Assembly: GCA_005879405.1 (NCBI GenBank)
Contig: VBKW01000089.1
Location: 1 to 35,695 of the forward strand
Direction: 5' to 3'
Length of the DNA stretch: 35,695 nucleotides
Origin: Deltaproteobacteria bacterium
GTDB lineage: Bacteria; Desulfobacterota; Binatia; UTPRO1
Below the pieces are notes generated by a model, which saw only the letters and a list, made by a program, of their open reading frames with translations, was not told where the DNA came from and made no database searches. A program made the position numbers and the translations under genes. Each line of letters opens with the position of its first letter. Position 1 is the stretch's first letter. Shown piece after piece: positions 15,877 through 24,580 of the stretch.

Positions 15877-15892
15877 CGCGCGCAAGCGCGCG
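15877..15892 (-). terminator. Hairpin downstream of the pectate-lyase-like gene
   Basis: CGCGCGC and GCGCGCG form a perfect 7-bp stem with a 2-base loop, 18 bp after the stop of the minus-strand gene. On that strand a short T run (TTTT) follows about 8 bases after the stem, so it is only a weak intrinsic terminator candidate. Simple alternating CG sequence could give the same pattern by chance. Confidence 0.25.
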
Positions 15893-15909
15893 CGCGATGC
15901 GAACTGCGA

Positions 15910-17376
15910 TCAGGGGGCCGTCAATCGCAGCGGCAGCTCTTTCGCGACGTTCCAGCCGTCGTGCAGATCGATGTACGCTTGGTCGACGTCGTCGCGCGGC
16001 ATGCAGCCGGCGCGCGCGCGCACGAGCGGCTCCATGTCGGCGACCGGAAGCGTCGTCACCGGCGGCGCGTCGAGCGGCGCCGTTGCGAGGCCGTCGACGC
16101 TGTGCTCGGCGAGCCCGCTGTACACGTTGCCCGCGGTAAACACGGGTCCCGACTGGATCAGCCGCAGCGCGCTGCGCGGCTTCCCCCCGATCGTGTGCGC
16201 GTACGGCCCGAGGTCGAAGAGCGAGCTCACCACGTTGCCGCTGGCGTCGGCCTCGAACCGCACGCCCCACATCGCCCAGTCCTCGACGATGACGTTGCGG
16301 ACGTCGGCGCGGACCGCGCTGGAGACGAGCGGGCCGCGAATCCATTGCTTCATCACCCACGTGTGATGGATCGACACGTCGGTCGTCGCACCGTACTTCA
16401 CGAAGAGCGAGCGCGTATTGCCGGCGACGAAGCTCCACTGCACGGTGACGTCGTGCGCGCCGTAGCCGATCGAGATGCCGTCGTCGGCGGCGCCGGTCGA
16501 CGACACGTGGCTGAAGACGACGTTGTACGCGCCGTCGCCTTGCGCGCGCAGGTTGTCGCCGCCGTTCCGCACCCGGAGGTTGCGGACGATCACGTCGTGG
16601 CCGCTCACCTCGAGAATCGGCGCGCTCGGGTCGATGCCGCTGCCGATCAACGTCGCGCCGTTGCCTTCGACCGTGACGAACGCGCCGCTGAGATACGGCA
16701 GCCGGCTCGTCACGACGATCGGCCCGGCGACGTCGAAGCTCACGATCGCGCCGCCGCTGCGCGCCTCCGCAAACGCAGCGCGGACCGCGGCTTCTGTCGG
16801 CTCCGCGACGCGAATCGTCCGGCCACCCGCGCCGCCTGCCGTCGTCGCGCCGAAGCCCTCGAGCGCGCCGTCGTCGAGCGCGCCGACGGGCGGTGCCGGT
16901 GGCGCCGGCGGCTCGACGACGATCGTCCTGCTCGCGGTCGCGACGTGAGATGCGTCGGCGACGCCGACGACCGCCACGTACGTGCCCGGTGTCGTGTACA
17001 CGTGCGTAACCCGGGCGCTCGACGCCGCCGGGTCGCGCGCCGTTCGGCCGCCGGCGACCGTACCGTCGCCGAAGTTCCATGAGAACGTCAGCGGGTCGCC
17101 GTCGCGGTCGCGTGACCGGCGGGCGCTCAGTGTGACGGTGAGCGGCGCCGCTCCCGACGTGGGCGACACGTGCAGACGCGGCGTCGGTGCCCTGTTCGGT
17201 ACGGGCGCGGTGGTCGCGTCGTCACCGAGGTGCGCGGGCGCGGCGGTCGCGCGCGTCGCCGTTGCGACGGTCAGAGCCGCGAGCGCGGCGACGAGAACGC
17301 GGCGTCGCGCCAAATACGTCGGTGACGACGTTGCCTGGCGCCGCGGACGGCGCTGCGTCGGGTGCTCGCGCTTCAT
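15910..17376 (-). CDS. Secreted PKD-domain pectate-lyase-like beta-helix protein
   Basis: This is a secreted protein of about 488 residues. A basic n-region and a hydrophobic segment (LVAALAALTV) form a signal peptide, with cleavage expected near ATAA. A PKD-type immunoglobulin-like domain follows, with WNFGDGT and HVYTTPGTY motifs. After a Pro/Ala-rich linker, the rest resembles pectate lyase family PL1 right-handed beta-helices: DDGISIGYGAHDVTVQWS matches the region of calcium-binding aspartates and IRGPLVSSAVRADVRN resembles the RxPxxR catalytic segment. It could cleave polygalacturonate or another acidic polysaccharide, or only bind one. The ATG at 17376 was chosen because the signal peptide begins soon after it; the frame stays open upstream to 17463. 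It has no operon partner, and it diverges from the membrane protein gene at 17548. Confidence 0.8.
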   Translation of the reverse strand: MKREHPTQRRPRRQATSSPTYLARRRVLVAALAALTVATATRATAAPAHLGDDATTAPVPNRAPTPRLHVSPTSGAAPLTVTLSARRSRDRDGDPLTFSWNFGDGTVAGGRTARDPAASSARVTHVYTTPGTYVAVVGVADASHVATASRTIVVEPPAPPAPPVGALDDGALEGFGATTAGGAGGRTIRVAEPTEAAVRAAFAEARSGGAIVSFDVAGPIVVTSRLPYLSGAFVTVEGNGATLIGSGIDPSAPILEVSGHDVIVRNLRVRNGGDNLRAQGDGAYNVVFSHVSSTGAADDGISIGYGAHDVTVQWSFVAGNTRSLFVKYGATTDVSIHHTWVMKQWIRGPLVSSAVRADVRNVIVEDWAMWGVRFEADASGNVVSSLFDLGPYAHTIGGKPRSALRLIQSGPVFTAGNVYSGLAEHSVDGLATAPLDAPPVTTLPVADMEPLVRARAGCMPRDDVDQAYIDLHDGWNVAKELPLRLTAP

Positions 17377-17547
17377 GGCGCATGACGATGCACCCGCCGT
17401 GCCGACGGCGTAGGCGAACCATTCCCGCAGCCGATGGCGTGCGCGGCCGCAAGCCGCCGTCACTCGTCAACGCGGCGACGAGCATCCGCTCTGCGACTTG
17501 ACGTGCGCGCTTGCAATTTGCGCCACGGCACACGACTCTCGCGCGCC

Positions 17548-18507
17548 ATGCCGGACGAGTCGCAGCCGTCGCGCGGCGGACGCTGGAAGATTCTTCTACA
17601 ATTCGGCGTCAGCGCGCTCGCCGTCTGGCTGATCGCGCGCCGGGTCGACCTTCGCGAGAGCGCGCACCTCGTCGCCGGCGCGCGTTCGGGCTACGTCGTC
17701 GCCGCGATCGCGCTCTACGTCGTCGGTCAGGTGCTGAGCGCGTATCGCTGGCGTTTGATCGGCGTCTCCGTCGGTCTCGTCGACAGCTTCGCTCATTACC
17801 TCCGCTACTACTTCATCGGCATGTTCTTCATGTTTTTCGGACCGAGCACGCTCGGCGGCGACCTGGTGCGCAGCCTCTACCTCGCGGAGGCCGCCGGCGG
17901 CCGCGGGCGCGCGTTCAACTCGGTGCTCTTCGATCGGTTGAACGGCCTCGTGGTGCTGGTCGCGATCGGGGCGGCGGCGTTCCTCCTCTTCCGCGGCCGG
18001 TACGCCGATTTGCCGCGGCCGCTCTTCTACGTGACGGTGGCCTTCGGCGCCGGCATCTTCCTCGCATGGTGGCTCGCGCCCGTGCTCGTCCGTCTCGTCC
18101 TCCCGCCCACGCACCGGATCCGCCGCTTCGTCGAGAACGACCTCGGCCCCTTCTGGCGCGACCGCGGCATGCTCGTCGGTGCGTCGGCGGTGTCGCTGGT
18201 CTTCCATTTCGTGCAGATCGGGACGCAGTTCATCGTCGCCCGTGCGCTCGGTCTCGACGTGCCGTTCACGTACATCTGCATCTTCCATCCGCTGGTGAGC
18301 GCGCTTGCGGCGATCCCGATCACGCTCTCCGGGATCGGGCTCCGCGAAGGGGGGTATCTCTTGTTCCTGCAGAAGATCGGGGTGCCGCAGGCGAGCGCGG
18401 TCGCCTACGCCGCGCTGTGGTTTCTGGTGATCGTCGTCAGCAGCTTGCTCGGCGGCGTGGTGTTCGTCGCGAGCGGTGCGCGCTTGCCGCGCCTGCGTCG
18501 CGCCTGA
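17548..18507 (+). CDS. LPG-synthase-type transmembrane protein (YbhN/UPF0104 family)
   Basis: This 319-residue inner-membrane protein has about eight predicted helices and resembles the lysylphosphatidylglycerol synthase transmembrane domain family (flippase part of MprF, YbhN). Typical features are the conserved segment FFGPSTLGGDLVR near 97-109, a LFDRLNGL motif and a late LSGIGLREGGY motif. Family members lack the aminoacyl transferase domain and are thought to flip or handle lipids; some sit in sugar-lipid pathways. The ATG was selected because the preceding in-frame sequence is Arg-rich and non-hydrophobic. The neighbours are unrelated, so a substrate cannot be inferred. Confidence 0.85.
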   Translation: MPDESQPSRGGRWKILLQFGVSALAVWLIARRVDLRESAHLVAGARSGYVVAAIALYVVGQVLSAYRWRLIGVSVGLVDSFAHYLRYYFIGMFFMFFGPSTLGGDLVRSLYLAEAAGGRGRAFNSVLFDRLNGLVVLVAIGAAAFLLFRGRYADLPRPLFYVTVAFGAGIFLAWWLAPVLVRLVLPPTHRIRRFVENDLGPFWRDRGMLVGASAVSLVFHFVQIGTQFIVARALGLDVPFTYICIFHPLVSALAAIPITLSGIGLREGGYLLFLQKIGVPQASAVAYAALWFLVIVVSSLLGGVVFVASGARLPRLRRA

Positions 18508-18530
18508 CACCGTCGCGCTGCGCGGAGATC

Positions 18531-18547
18531 GCGTCGCCGTGCGACGC
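18531..18547. terminator. Hairpin between convergent genes
   Basis: GCGTCG and CGACGC form a 6-bp stem with a 5-base loop in the 78-bp gap between the stops of the membrane protein gene and the M20 peptidase gene. CGCTTTCC follows on the plus strand. The position suits a terminator, but the T run is short. Confidence 0.35.
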
Positions 18548-18585
18548 CGCTTTCCGCGCCGCGGTTTCGTGCCGCGCGGGTCGAA

Positions 18586-19749
18586 TCAGCCGGCGCCGGC
18601 CCCGCGCAGCCGAACCATCTCTGTGATGACCGCCGCCGTCCGCGCCATGTCGCTCACCCGCAGCCACTCGTGGACGGTGTGGATCTTCTGCATGCCGGTC
18701 CCGAGGTTCGCGACCTCGAACCCGCGGCGGTTCAGCACGTTCGCGTCGCATCCGCCGCCCATCGCGGCGCTCTCCACCGACGCGCCGATCGCCTGCGCGG
18801 CACGGAGGACGAGCTGCACGATCGGCGACTCGTCCGGCACCGCCATCTCCTCGTAGCTGCGGAAGATCCGCGACTCGACGGAGGCGCGCACCGGGCCGTC
18901 GCTGCAGTTCACGATGTGGCGCGCGGCGGCCGCTTCCAAGCACGCGCGCATGTGCGCGCATTGCGCCTCGAGCTTCGCGACGTCGTGGCTGCGGGCCTCG
19001 CCGTGCAGCTCGACGCGGTTCGGCACGATGTTCGTCGCCGCGCCGCCGCGGATCGTGCCGATGTTCGCCGTCGTCTCGGCGTCGATGCGGCCGAGGCGCA
19101 TGGCGGCGATCCCCTCGGCCGCGACGCGGATCGCGCTGATGCCCTCCTCGGGCGCCATGCCGGCGTGCGCCTCGAGGCCGTGGACGACGAACTCGAGGTG
19201 ATTCGCCGCCGGCGCGCGCGTGAAGAGGTAGCCCGGCGCGTCGCTATCGAGGACGAGACCGGAGCGGGCGCGGAGCCGTGACACGTCGAGGTGCTTCGCG
19301 CCGAGGAGCCCCACCTCCTCGCAGATCGTGAAGACGACTTCGAGGTCGCCGTGCGGGATCCGCTGCTCGGCGAGGACGTGCAGCACCTCGCAGATGATCG
19401 CGCAGCCCGACTTGTCGTCGCCGCCGAGCACCGTCGTACCGTCGCTGCGGATGACGTCGCCCTCGATGATCGGCTTCACACCTTCCCCGGGCACGACGGT
19501 GTCCATGTGGGCGGCGAGCAGCAGCGGCTCAGCGGTGACGGTGCCGCGGACGTGCGCGAGAAGATTTCCGACGTTGCCGCCGACCTGCGTGCCGGCGTCG
19601 TCGTACCAGATCTCGGCGCCGAGCGCGCGCAGCTCGCGCTCGAGGCGCTCGGCCACCGCGAGCTCCTTGCGTGAGTGGCTGTCGATGCGGACGAGCTCGA
19701 GAAACAGCGCGGTCAGGCGTTCGGTCGAGATCGCCGACGCGGAGCTCAT
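18586..19749 (-). CDS. M20-family metallopeptidase (PepT-like)
   Basis: This 387-residue zinc-dependent exopeptidase of clan MH resembles PepT/tripeptidase and related M20 enzymes. Metal-site motifs are AAHMDTV (H81, D83), GGDDKSG (110-115), CEEVG (E144-E145), LDSDAPG (D168) and a C-terminal KIHTVHE histidine. A lid or dimerisation domain occupies about residues 178-300, with HAGMAPEEG matching the family motif. It probably trims short peptides in the cytoplasm, as no signal peptide is seen. The start ATG is the first in frame and has no clear ribosome site. It converges with the membrane protein gene. Confidence 0.92.
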   Translation of the reverse strand: MSSASAISTERLTALFLELVRIDSHSRKELAVAERLERELRALGAEIWYDDAGTQVGGNVGNLLAHVRGTVTAEPLLLAAHMDTVVPGEGVKPIIEGDVIRSDGTTVLGGDDKSGCAIICEVLHVLAEQRIPHGDLEVVFTICEEVGLLGAKHLDVSRLRARSGLVLDSDAPGYLFTRAPAANHLEFVVHGLEAHAGMAPEEGISAIRVAAEGIAAMRLGRIDAETTANIGTIRGGAATNIVPNRVELHGEARSHDVAKLEAQCAHMRACLEAAAARHIVNCSDGPVRASVESRIFRSYEEMAVPDESPIVQLVLRAAQAIGASVESAAMGGGCDANVLNRRGFEVANLGTGMQKIHTVHEWLRVSDMARTAAVITEMVRLRGAGAG

Positions 19750-19766
19750 GGCGCCGACTTTACACG

Positions 19767-19780
19767 CGGAGCGCGCTCCG
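19767..19780. repeat. 14-bp perfect palindrome between peptidase and prepilin genes
   Basis: CGGAGCGCGCTCCG is a perfect palindrome lying 18 bp before the M20 start and 42 bp after the prepilin stop. It could be an operator for the peptidase gene or part of the prepilin terminator. There is no T run. Confidence 0.3.
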
Positions 19781-19821
19781 ATGCACGCGCCCGTACGTCG
19801 GATCGGGCGCGACGAGCGGCC

Positions 19822-20199
19822 CTACATCATGATGAAGTTCGGATCGCCGGGGAGTGGGTCGCTCACCCAATCGAACTGGTGCGCCGCCTGCAGATGCGAG
19901 CCGTGGACGCGGAACGACGTCGCCAGGTCGCCGCTGTTGCCCGGCGAGACCGTGATGTCGACGTCCCCGGGGACCATGCCGGCCAGCTGCGCGATGTTGC
20001 CCGTGTACCCCTGATTGCCGGCGTAGTAGGCCTCCTCGCCCGTCGCGACGTGGCGCACGGCCGCCATCACCTTCGAGTCGTAGCTCCGCGCCCGGTAGCT
20101 GGCGTACTGAGGGATCGCGATGCTCGCGAGGATGCCGATGATCGACGTCACGACCAGGAGCTCGATGAGGGTGAAGCCGGCCTGTCCCTTGGTGGACAT
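19822..20199 (-). CDS. Type IV prepilin / pseudopilin with class III signal
   Basis: This 125-residue prepilin has the leader MSTKGQAG, with prepilin-peptidase cleavage expected between G8 and F9. FTLIELLVV follows with glutamate at +5 (E13), and the hydrophobic helix continues through IAIPQYASYRARS. The globular part is short (about 95 residues) and lacks a C-terminal cysteine pair, as in small delta-proteobacterial PilA proteins and in minor pseudopilins. I chose ATG at 20199 because it gives the canonical short leader; the frame is open further up but encodes nothing prepilin-like. No prepilin peptidase or assembly gene is in the window, so it relies on machinery elsewhere. A type II secretion pseudopilin is an alternative. 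Confidence 0.9.
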   Translation of the reverse strand: MSTKGQAGFTLIELLVVTSIIGILASIAIPQYASYRARSYDSKVMAAVRHVATGEEAYYAGNQGYTGNIAQLAGMVPGDVDITVSPGNSGDLATSFRVHGSHLQAAHQFDWVSDPLPGDPNFIMM

Positions 20200-20267
20200 G
20201 CGATCTGAGCAGAGCAAGGGCGATGCCACCGACCCGCCATGACGGGCGGCGAGCCGCGCGAGCGATA

Positions 20268-20288
20268 ACACAGGGTTGACCCCTGTGT
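20268..20288. promoter_or_regulatory. Inverted repeat upstream of the prepilin gene
   Basis: ACACAGGG, a 5-base spacer TTGAC and CCCTGTGT form a perfect 8-bp dyad about 70 bp before the prepilin ATG. On the minus strand it runs into TGTTATCGC, which includes a -10-like TGTTAT. The dyad could be an operator over the prepilin promoter or the base of a leader hairpin. The regulator is unknown. Confidence 0.4.
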
Positions 20289-20337
20289 CCCGTCGCCGCG
20301 GCGACGAGAGTGTGCGTCGAATGACGGTCGCGGCCGA

Positions 20338-20384
20338 GAATTGTCAACGGCGCGCCTAGAAGCGCGCCGCGTTCACAATTTCGC
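20338..20384. terminator. Long bidirectional terminator-like hairpin at the pckG stop
   Basis: The core stem GGCGCGC/GCGCGCC (20349-20355 and 20362-20368, loop CTAGAA) extends outward. GAATTGTCAAC on the left pairs with GTTCACAATTTC on the right, apart from a 2-base bulge and one mismatch. AT-rich outer arms flank a GC-rich core, as in bidirectional intrinsic terminators. The right arm runs through the pckG stop codon and its last sense codons, so gene end and terminator are merged. Confidence 0.6.
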
Positions 20385-22154
20385 CTGCAGCAGCTGACGC
20401 TCCAAGCGCAATGCGGCAGGCATCGTCGCATCGAGCTTGGCGAAGAGTTCGCCTTGCGACTCGATCTCCGTTCGCCACTCGTCGCGGTCGACGGCCATCG
20501 ACGCGGCGACGTTCTCCGGCGCCAGGTCGCGACCCTGCAGGTCGAGATCGCCGTCGCGCGGCACGGCTCCCACGAGCGTTTCGCGCGCGCCGACCTCGCC
20601 GTTCGCGCGTGCGAGGATCCACTCGAGGACACGCATGTTCTCGCCGTAGCCCGGCCACAGAAACTTGCCCTCGCGGCTCTTGCGAAACCAATTGACGAGG
20701 AAGATCGGCGGCGGGTTCTTCAAACGGCCTTGCATGCGCAGCCAGTGCGCGAAGTATTCGCCCATGTCGTAGCCGCAGAACGGTAGCATGGCCATCGGAT
20801 CGCGACGTACGACGCCGACTTGGCCGGTCGCGGCCGCCGTCGTTTCCGATCCCATCGTCGCCCCGAGGTAGACGCCGTGACTCCAGTTGAACGCCTGCAG
20901 CACGACCGGCACCGTCGTCGCGCGGCGGCCGCCGAAGATGATCGCCGAGATCGGCACGCCGCGCGGATCGTCGGCGTGCGGCGACAGGATCGGGTTGTTC
21001 GTCATCGGCGCCGTGAAACGCGAGTTCGGGTGCGCCGCAGGCTGGCCGGAGTCGCGCTTCCACGGGTTGCCCTTCCAATCGATCAAGCCTTCGGGCGGCT
21101 CCTCGTCCTTGCCTTCCCACCAGACGTCGCCGTCGGGGGTCATCGCGACGTTGGTGAAGATCGCGTCGCGCGCGATCGACTTCATCGCGTTCGGGTTGGT
21201 CTTGAAGTTCGTGCCGGGGGCGACGCCGAAGTAGCCGGCCTCCGGATTCACCGCCCAAAGACGCCCGTCCTCGCCGACGCGCATCCACGCGATGTCGTCG
21301 CCGATCGTCGTGATCTTCCAGCCTTTGAAGTGCGGCGGCGGCACCATCATGGCGAAGTTCGTCTTGCCGCAGGCACTAGGAAACGCGGCGACGACGTAGT
21401 GCGTGCGCCCCTGCGGATCCTCGGCGCCGAGGATCAGCATGTGCTCCGCGAGCCAGCCCTCGGTGCGGCCGAGCCACGAGCCGATGCGCAGCGCGAAGCA
21501 TTTCTTGCCGAGGAGCGCGTTGCCGCCGTAGCCGCTGCCGATCGACCAAATCGTGTTGTCCTCCGGGAAGTGACAGATGAAACGCTTCTCGGGGTCGAGG
21601 TCGAGCGTCGAGTGGAGCCCGCGGTTGAAGTCGGACGAGTCGCCGAGCGCGTCGAGCGCGACGCCGCCCATGCGCGTCATGATGCGCATGTTGAGCACGA
21701 CGTAGATGCTGTCGGTGATCTCGATGCCGACCTTCGAGAATGGCGAGCCCGCCGGTCCCATGAGGTAGGGCACGACGTACATCGTGCGGCCCTTCATCGA
21801 GCCGTTGAACAGCGCGCCGAGCTTGGCGTACGCGTCCTTCGGGCTCATCCAGTTGTTGTTCGGGCCCGCGGCTTCTTTCTCCCGCGTGCAGACGAACGTC
21901 AGGTGCTCGGTGCGCGCGACGTCGGTCGGGCTCGAGCGGTGGAGGTAGCAGCCGGGTCGCTTCTCGGGGTTCAGCGGGATGAGGATGCCGTGCGCGACGG
22001 CCTCGTCGGTCAGGCGCTTCTTCTCCTCGAGGGAGCCGTCGCACCAGTACACGCGATCTGGCTTGGTGAGGCGCGCCGTGTCGTCGACCCAGGCGACAAG
22101 GGTTCCGTTCGTCGTTGGCACATCGGTACGGTCAGATCGTTTGGGCTCACTCAT
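20373..22154 (-). CDS. pckG: Phosphoenolpyruvate carboxykinase (GTP)
   Basis: This 593-residue enzyme catalyses GTP-dependent conversion of oxaloacetate to phosphoenolpyruvate, the entry step of gluconeogenesis, or the reverse carboxylation. The kinase P-loop with the reactive cysteine, [11 protein letters not shown], is at 256-266. Other GTP-PEPCK hallmarks are the [13 protein letters not shown] region (72-84), [16 protein letters not shown] (209-223) and the late [10 protein letters not shown] motif. The length is normal. ATG at 22154 starts the conserved protein; the 32 codons open upstream look non-coding. GAGGAC lies about ten bases before the ATG. It diverges from panE across 152 bp that contain a copy of the dispersed repeat, and ends inside a long hairpin. 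Confidence 0.97.
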   Translation of the reverse strand: MSEPKRSDRTDVPTTNGTLVAWVDDTARLTKPDRVYWCDGSLEEKKRLTDEAVAHGILIPLNPEKRPGCYLHRSSPTDVARTEHLTFVCTREKEAAGPNNNWMSPKDAYAKLGALFNGSMKGRTMYVVPYLMGPAGSPFSKVGIEITDSIYVVLNMRIMTRMGGVALDALGDSSDFNRGLHSTLDLDPEKRFICHFPEDNTIWSIGSGYGGNALLGKKCFALRIGSWLGRTEGWLAEHMLILGAEDPQGRTHYVVAAFPSACGKTNFAMMVPPPHFKGWKITTIGDDIAWMRVGEDGRLWAVNPEAGYFGVAPGTNFKTNPNAMKSIARDAIFTNVAMTPDGDVWWEGKDEEPPEGLIDWKGNPWKRDSGQPAAHPNSRFTAPMTNNPILSPHADDPRGVPISAIIFGGRRATTVPVVLQAFNWSHGVYLGATMGSETTAAATGQVGVVRRDPMAMLPFCGYDMGEYFAHWLRMQGRLKNPPPIFLVNWFRKSREGKFLWPGYGENMRVLEWILARANGEVGARETLVGAVPRDGDLDLQGRDLAPENVAASMAVDRDEWRTEIESQGELFAKLDATMPAALRLERQLLQAKL

Positions 22155-22260
22155 GGGGGCAACCGTCCTCGTGGGATCACGTGAAGGATGCGAGAAACTC
22201 GGGGGTGGGATAGTAGCAGAGCGCTTTTCGGAGGACCAGGCGCCAACCATGACCGGGACG

Positions 22261-22299
22261 GGCTCGCAACTCGCCCCAGTCCCGGCCGCAGCAGAGTGA
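22261..22299. repeat. Dispersed intergenic repeat, copy upstream of panE
   Basis: The segment contains GGCTCGCAACTCGCCCCAG followed by a GC-rich link and GCAGCAGAGTGATCG. The same order, with few changes, recurs at about 26223-26264 (GGCTCGCAACTCGACCCAG, then GAGCAAAGTAACCG), also just ahead of a plus-strand gene. Related cores without the tail occur at 26133-26213. It ends 7 bp before the panE ATG, so it forms the leader of that gene. Confidence 0.6.
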
Positions 22300-22306
22300 T
22301 CGCCGA

Positions 22307-23293
22307 ATGACCGAAACCATGTCGCAACGGGTGCTCGTTGCCGGCGCTGGGGCGCTCGGGTCGGTGTTCGGGGGCTTTTTGGCTGCAGCCGGCAATGACG
22401 TTACGCTGCTCGGGCGCGCGCCGCACCTGGACGCGATCGCTGCCGGTGGTCTTACGATCGAGGGGATTTTTGGGGCGCGGCAGGTGGCCGGCGTGCGTGT
22501 GGCGACCGACGCCGGGCGTCTACGGACGCCGTTCGACGCCGTGCTCCTCACGGTGAAAGCGTACGACACGGCGGCGATGCTCGCCGCCGTCGCGCCGCTC
22601 GTTGCGCGCGGCGGGTGCCTGATCTCCTTGCAAAACGGCCTCGGCAACGTCGAACGCGTCCGCGACGCGGTCGGCGCGGGGCGCGCGGTCGGCGCCCGCG
22701 TCATCTTCGGAGCTGAGATTCCCGCGCCCGGCCGCGCGCGTGTCACGGTATGCGCCGAGCCGGTTGCGATCGGCGCCGCCGCCGTCGGCGATCCTTCCGC
22801 CGACGCGCATGCGCGGCGCTGGGCAGCGCGGATCGCCGCGGCCGGCATACCCGCGGAGGCCGTGAGCGACGTGCATGCGTATCTGTGGACGAAGGTCTTC
22901 TACAACGCCGCGCTGAACCCGCTCGGCGCTCTCCTCGGCCTTCCCTATGGCGCGCTCGCCGCCGACGCCGATGCGCGCGCGATCATGGACGACGTCATCA
23001 CCGAGGCGTACGCGGTCGCGCGCGCACGCGGCGTCAGGCCGGGGGTACCGAGCGCCGAGGCGTACCGCCGCCTCTTCTACGAGCGCCTCGTTCCCGCGAC
23101 CGCCGACCACCGCTCGTCGATGCTGCAGGACCTCGAGCGCGGGCGGCGGACCGAGATCGACGCCATCAACGCCGCGCTCGCAACGTTCGGCGCGGCAGCC
23201 GGCGTGCCGACGCCGGTCAACACGACGCTCGCGCGTCTCATCCGCTGGCGCGAGCGTCTCGGCGGCTTGCAATCGACGGGTGCGCGCTCATGA
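22307..23293 (+). CDS. panE: 2-dehydropantoate 2-reductase
   Basis: This 328-residue ketopantoate reductase uses NADPH to make pantoate for coenzyme A synthesis. The N-terminal Rossmann motif [11 protein letters not shown] (13-23) and VKAYDT are typical. The C-terminal domain contains [16 protein letters not shown] with the catalytic lysine, and [16 protein letters not shown] with the family substrate-binding Ser and acidic residue. ATG at 22307 is used; a second ATG four codons on is possible. It is followed after 10 bp by the JAMM protease gene and then an alpha/beta hydrolase gene, so the three probably form one transcript, although no functional link is evident. Paralogues of PanE act on other 2-keto acids, so the symbol is probable rather than certain. 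Confidence 0.88.
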   Translation: MTETMSQRVLVAGAGALGSVFGGFLAAAGNDVTLLGRAPHLDAIAAGGLTIEGIFGARQVAGVRVATDAGRLRTPFDAVLLTVKAYDTAAMLAAVAPLVARGGCLISLQNGLGNVERVRDAVGAGRAVGARVIFGAEIPAPGRARVTVCAEPVAIGAAAVGDPSADAHARRWAARIAAAGIPAEAVSDVHAYLWTKVFYNAALNPLGALLGLPYGALAADADARAIMDDVITEAYAVARARGVRPGVPSAEAYRRLFYERLVPATADHRSSMLQDLERGRRTEIDAINAALATFGAAAGVPTPVNTTLARLIRWRERLGGLQSTGARS

Positions 23294-23303
23294 TGCGGCG
23301 ACG

Positions 23304-23783
23304 ATGATCGCGATCGACGCGAAGGCGATGGCGGCGATGCGCGCTCATGCCGAGGAGTCGTTTCCGGAGGAGTGTTGCGGCGCGCTCTTCGCCACCCCGC
23401 ACGGACAAGTCGTGCGGCGGATGACGAACATCCAGAACGCGCTCCATGCCGCCGACCCGGCGACGCATCCGCGCGACGCCCGCACCGCGTACCAGATGGA
23501 TCCACGCGAGCTCTTCGAGGTGAACCGCGACGCCGACCGCCCAGGCTGGCGGGTCCTGATCTTCTACCATTCGCACCCGAGCCACGGCGCCTATTTCTCG
23601 CCGACCGACCGCGCCCGCGCGCTCTGGGGCGAGCCCGATGGCGATCCGGAGCCGTCGTATCCCGGCGTCGCATACGCCGTGCTCTCGGTCTACGAAGGCG
23701 TCGTGCGCGACGTGAAGGCGTATGCGTGGAACGACGCGAGCCGTGACTTCGAGGAGGTCACGCTCGACGTCGCGGGCGCGTAG
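23304..23783 (+). CDS. JAMM/MPN metalloprotease (M67 family)
   Basis: This 159-residue protein is a complete JAB1/MPN/Mov34 zinc protease domain. The catalytic glutamate is E22 or E23 in PEECCGALF, and the metal motif HSHPSHGAYFSPTD supplies H89, H91 and D102. Bacterial members release amino acids or partners from the C-terminal Gly-Gly of ubiquitin-like sulfur carriers; for example Mec acts on CysO-cysteine, and archaeal HvJAMM1 cleaves MoaD-like SAMP conjugates. No ThiS, CysO or MoeB gene is adjacent here, but a MoaD-MoaE fusion with a Gly-Gly-Ser junction lies 6 kb downstream. The ATG start is ten bases after panE; the frame is open upstream within panE only as a shadow. Confidence 0.88.
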   Translation: MIAIDAKAMAAMRAHAEESFPEECCGALFATPHGQVVRRMTNIQNALHAADPATHPRDARTAYQMDPRELFEVNRDADRPGWRVLIFYHSHPSHGAYFSPTDRARALWGEPDGDPEPSYPGVAYAVLSVYEGVVRDVKAYAWNDASRDFEEVTLDVAGA

Positions 23784-23787
23784 GGCG

Positions 23788-24540
23788 ATGGAAGTCACGC
23801 GCGCCGGCGTCTCGCTGCACTACGAAGTCGCCGGCTCCGGACCCGAGACGGTCGTGCTGACGCACGGGCTCGGCTCGTCGGTGGCGACGTGGAGCGCGCT
23901 CGTCGCGGCGCTCGCGGACCGCTACCGCGTCGTGACGTGGGACCTGCGCTCGCACGGTCGCTCGGGGTCGCCGCTCGCGCCGTGCACCGTCGCGACGCTG
24001 GGCGACGATCTGGAGGCGATCGTCGCCGCGGCCGGCGGCGACGCACCGGTGCACGCGCTCGGACACTCCGCGGGCGGCGTCGTCACGATGCAGCTCGCGA
24101 TCGCACATCCGGAGCGCGTGCGCAGCGCGATCCTCGTCGGTACGTCCAGCGAGTGCAACGCGCGCGCGGCCGCCTACTACGAATCGCTCGCCGCACTCGG
24201 CGAGCGCGAGGGCGGAGCCGCCGTCGTGCGCCGTCTCGGCGCCGACTCCACGAGCATGCCGCCGGACGGCCGCGGCTTCGCGCACGTCGCGCGCGCCATG
24301 GGATCGCTGTACGGTGCGCCGCTCACGCCGGAGCTCGCGCGCGTACGCTGTCCGACGCTCGTCATCGTCGGCGCCGACGACGTTCTCGGCGTCGGCGGCT
24401 CGGTGATCATCAGCCGGCGCGTGCCGCGTTGTCGCCTCGAGATCGTGCCCGAGCGCGGGCACGCGATCTTCCACGAGGATCCGTTCGGGTTCGCGCGCCT
24501 AGTGCGCGAGTTCCTCGCCGAGGCAGGCGCCAGCGGCTGA
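23788..24540 (+). CDS. Alpha/beta hydrolase
   Basis: This 250-residue alpha/beta-hydrolase has the oxyanion-hole segment THGLGSS (25-31), the nucleophile elbow GHSAG with S94, an acidic residue D197 or D198 in VGADDVL and H225 in ERGHAIF. This matches the 3-oxoadipate enol-lactonase/BioH-like group of esterases. It begins 4 bp after the JAMM gene stop, so the genes are co-transcribed. The lid region (about 120-180) is short. The substrate cannot be told from sequence; enol-lactone or small-ester hydrolysis are options. Confidence 0.88.
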   Translation: MEVTRAGVSLHYEVAGSGPETVVLTHGLGSSVATWSALVAALADRYRVVTWDLRSHGRSGSPLAPCTVATLGDDLEAIVAAAGGDAPVHALGHSAGGVVTMQLAIAHPERVRSAILVGTSSECNARAAAYYESLAALGEREGGAAVVRRLGADSTSMPPDGRGFAHVARAMGSLYGAPLTPELARVRCPTLVIVGADDVLGVGGSVIISRRVPRCRLEIVPERGHAIFHEDPFGFARLVREFLAEAGASG

Positions 24541-24580
24541 TCGACGTCGCGACGCGGAGTTCTTTGCGGCTTGTGTCCGG

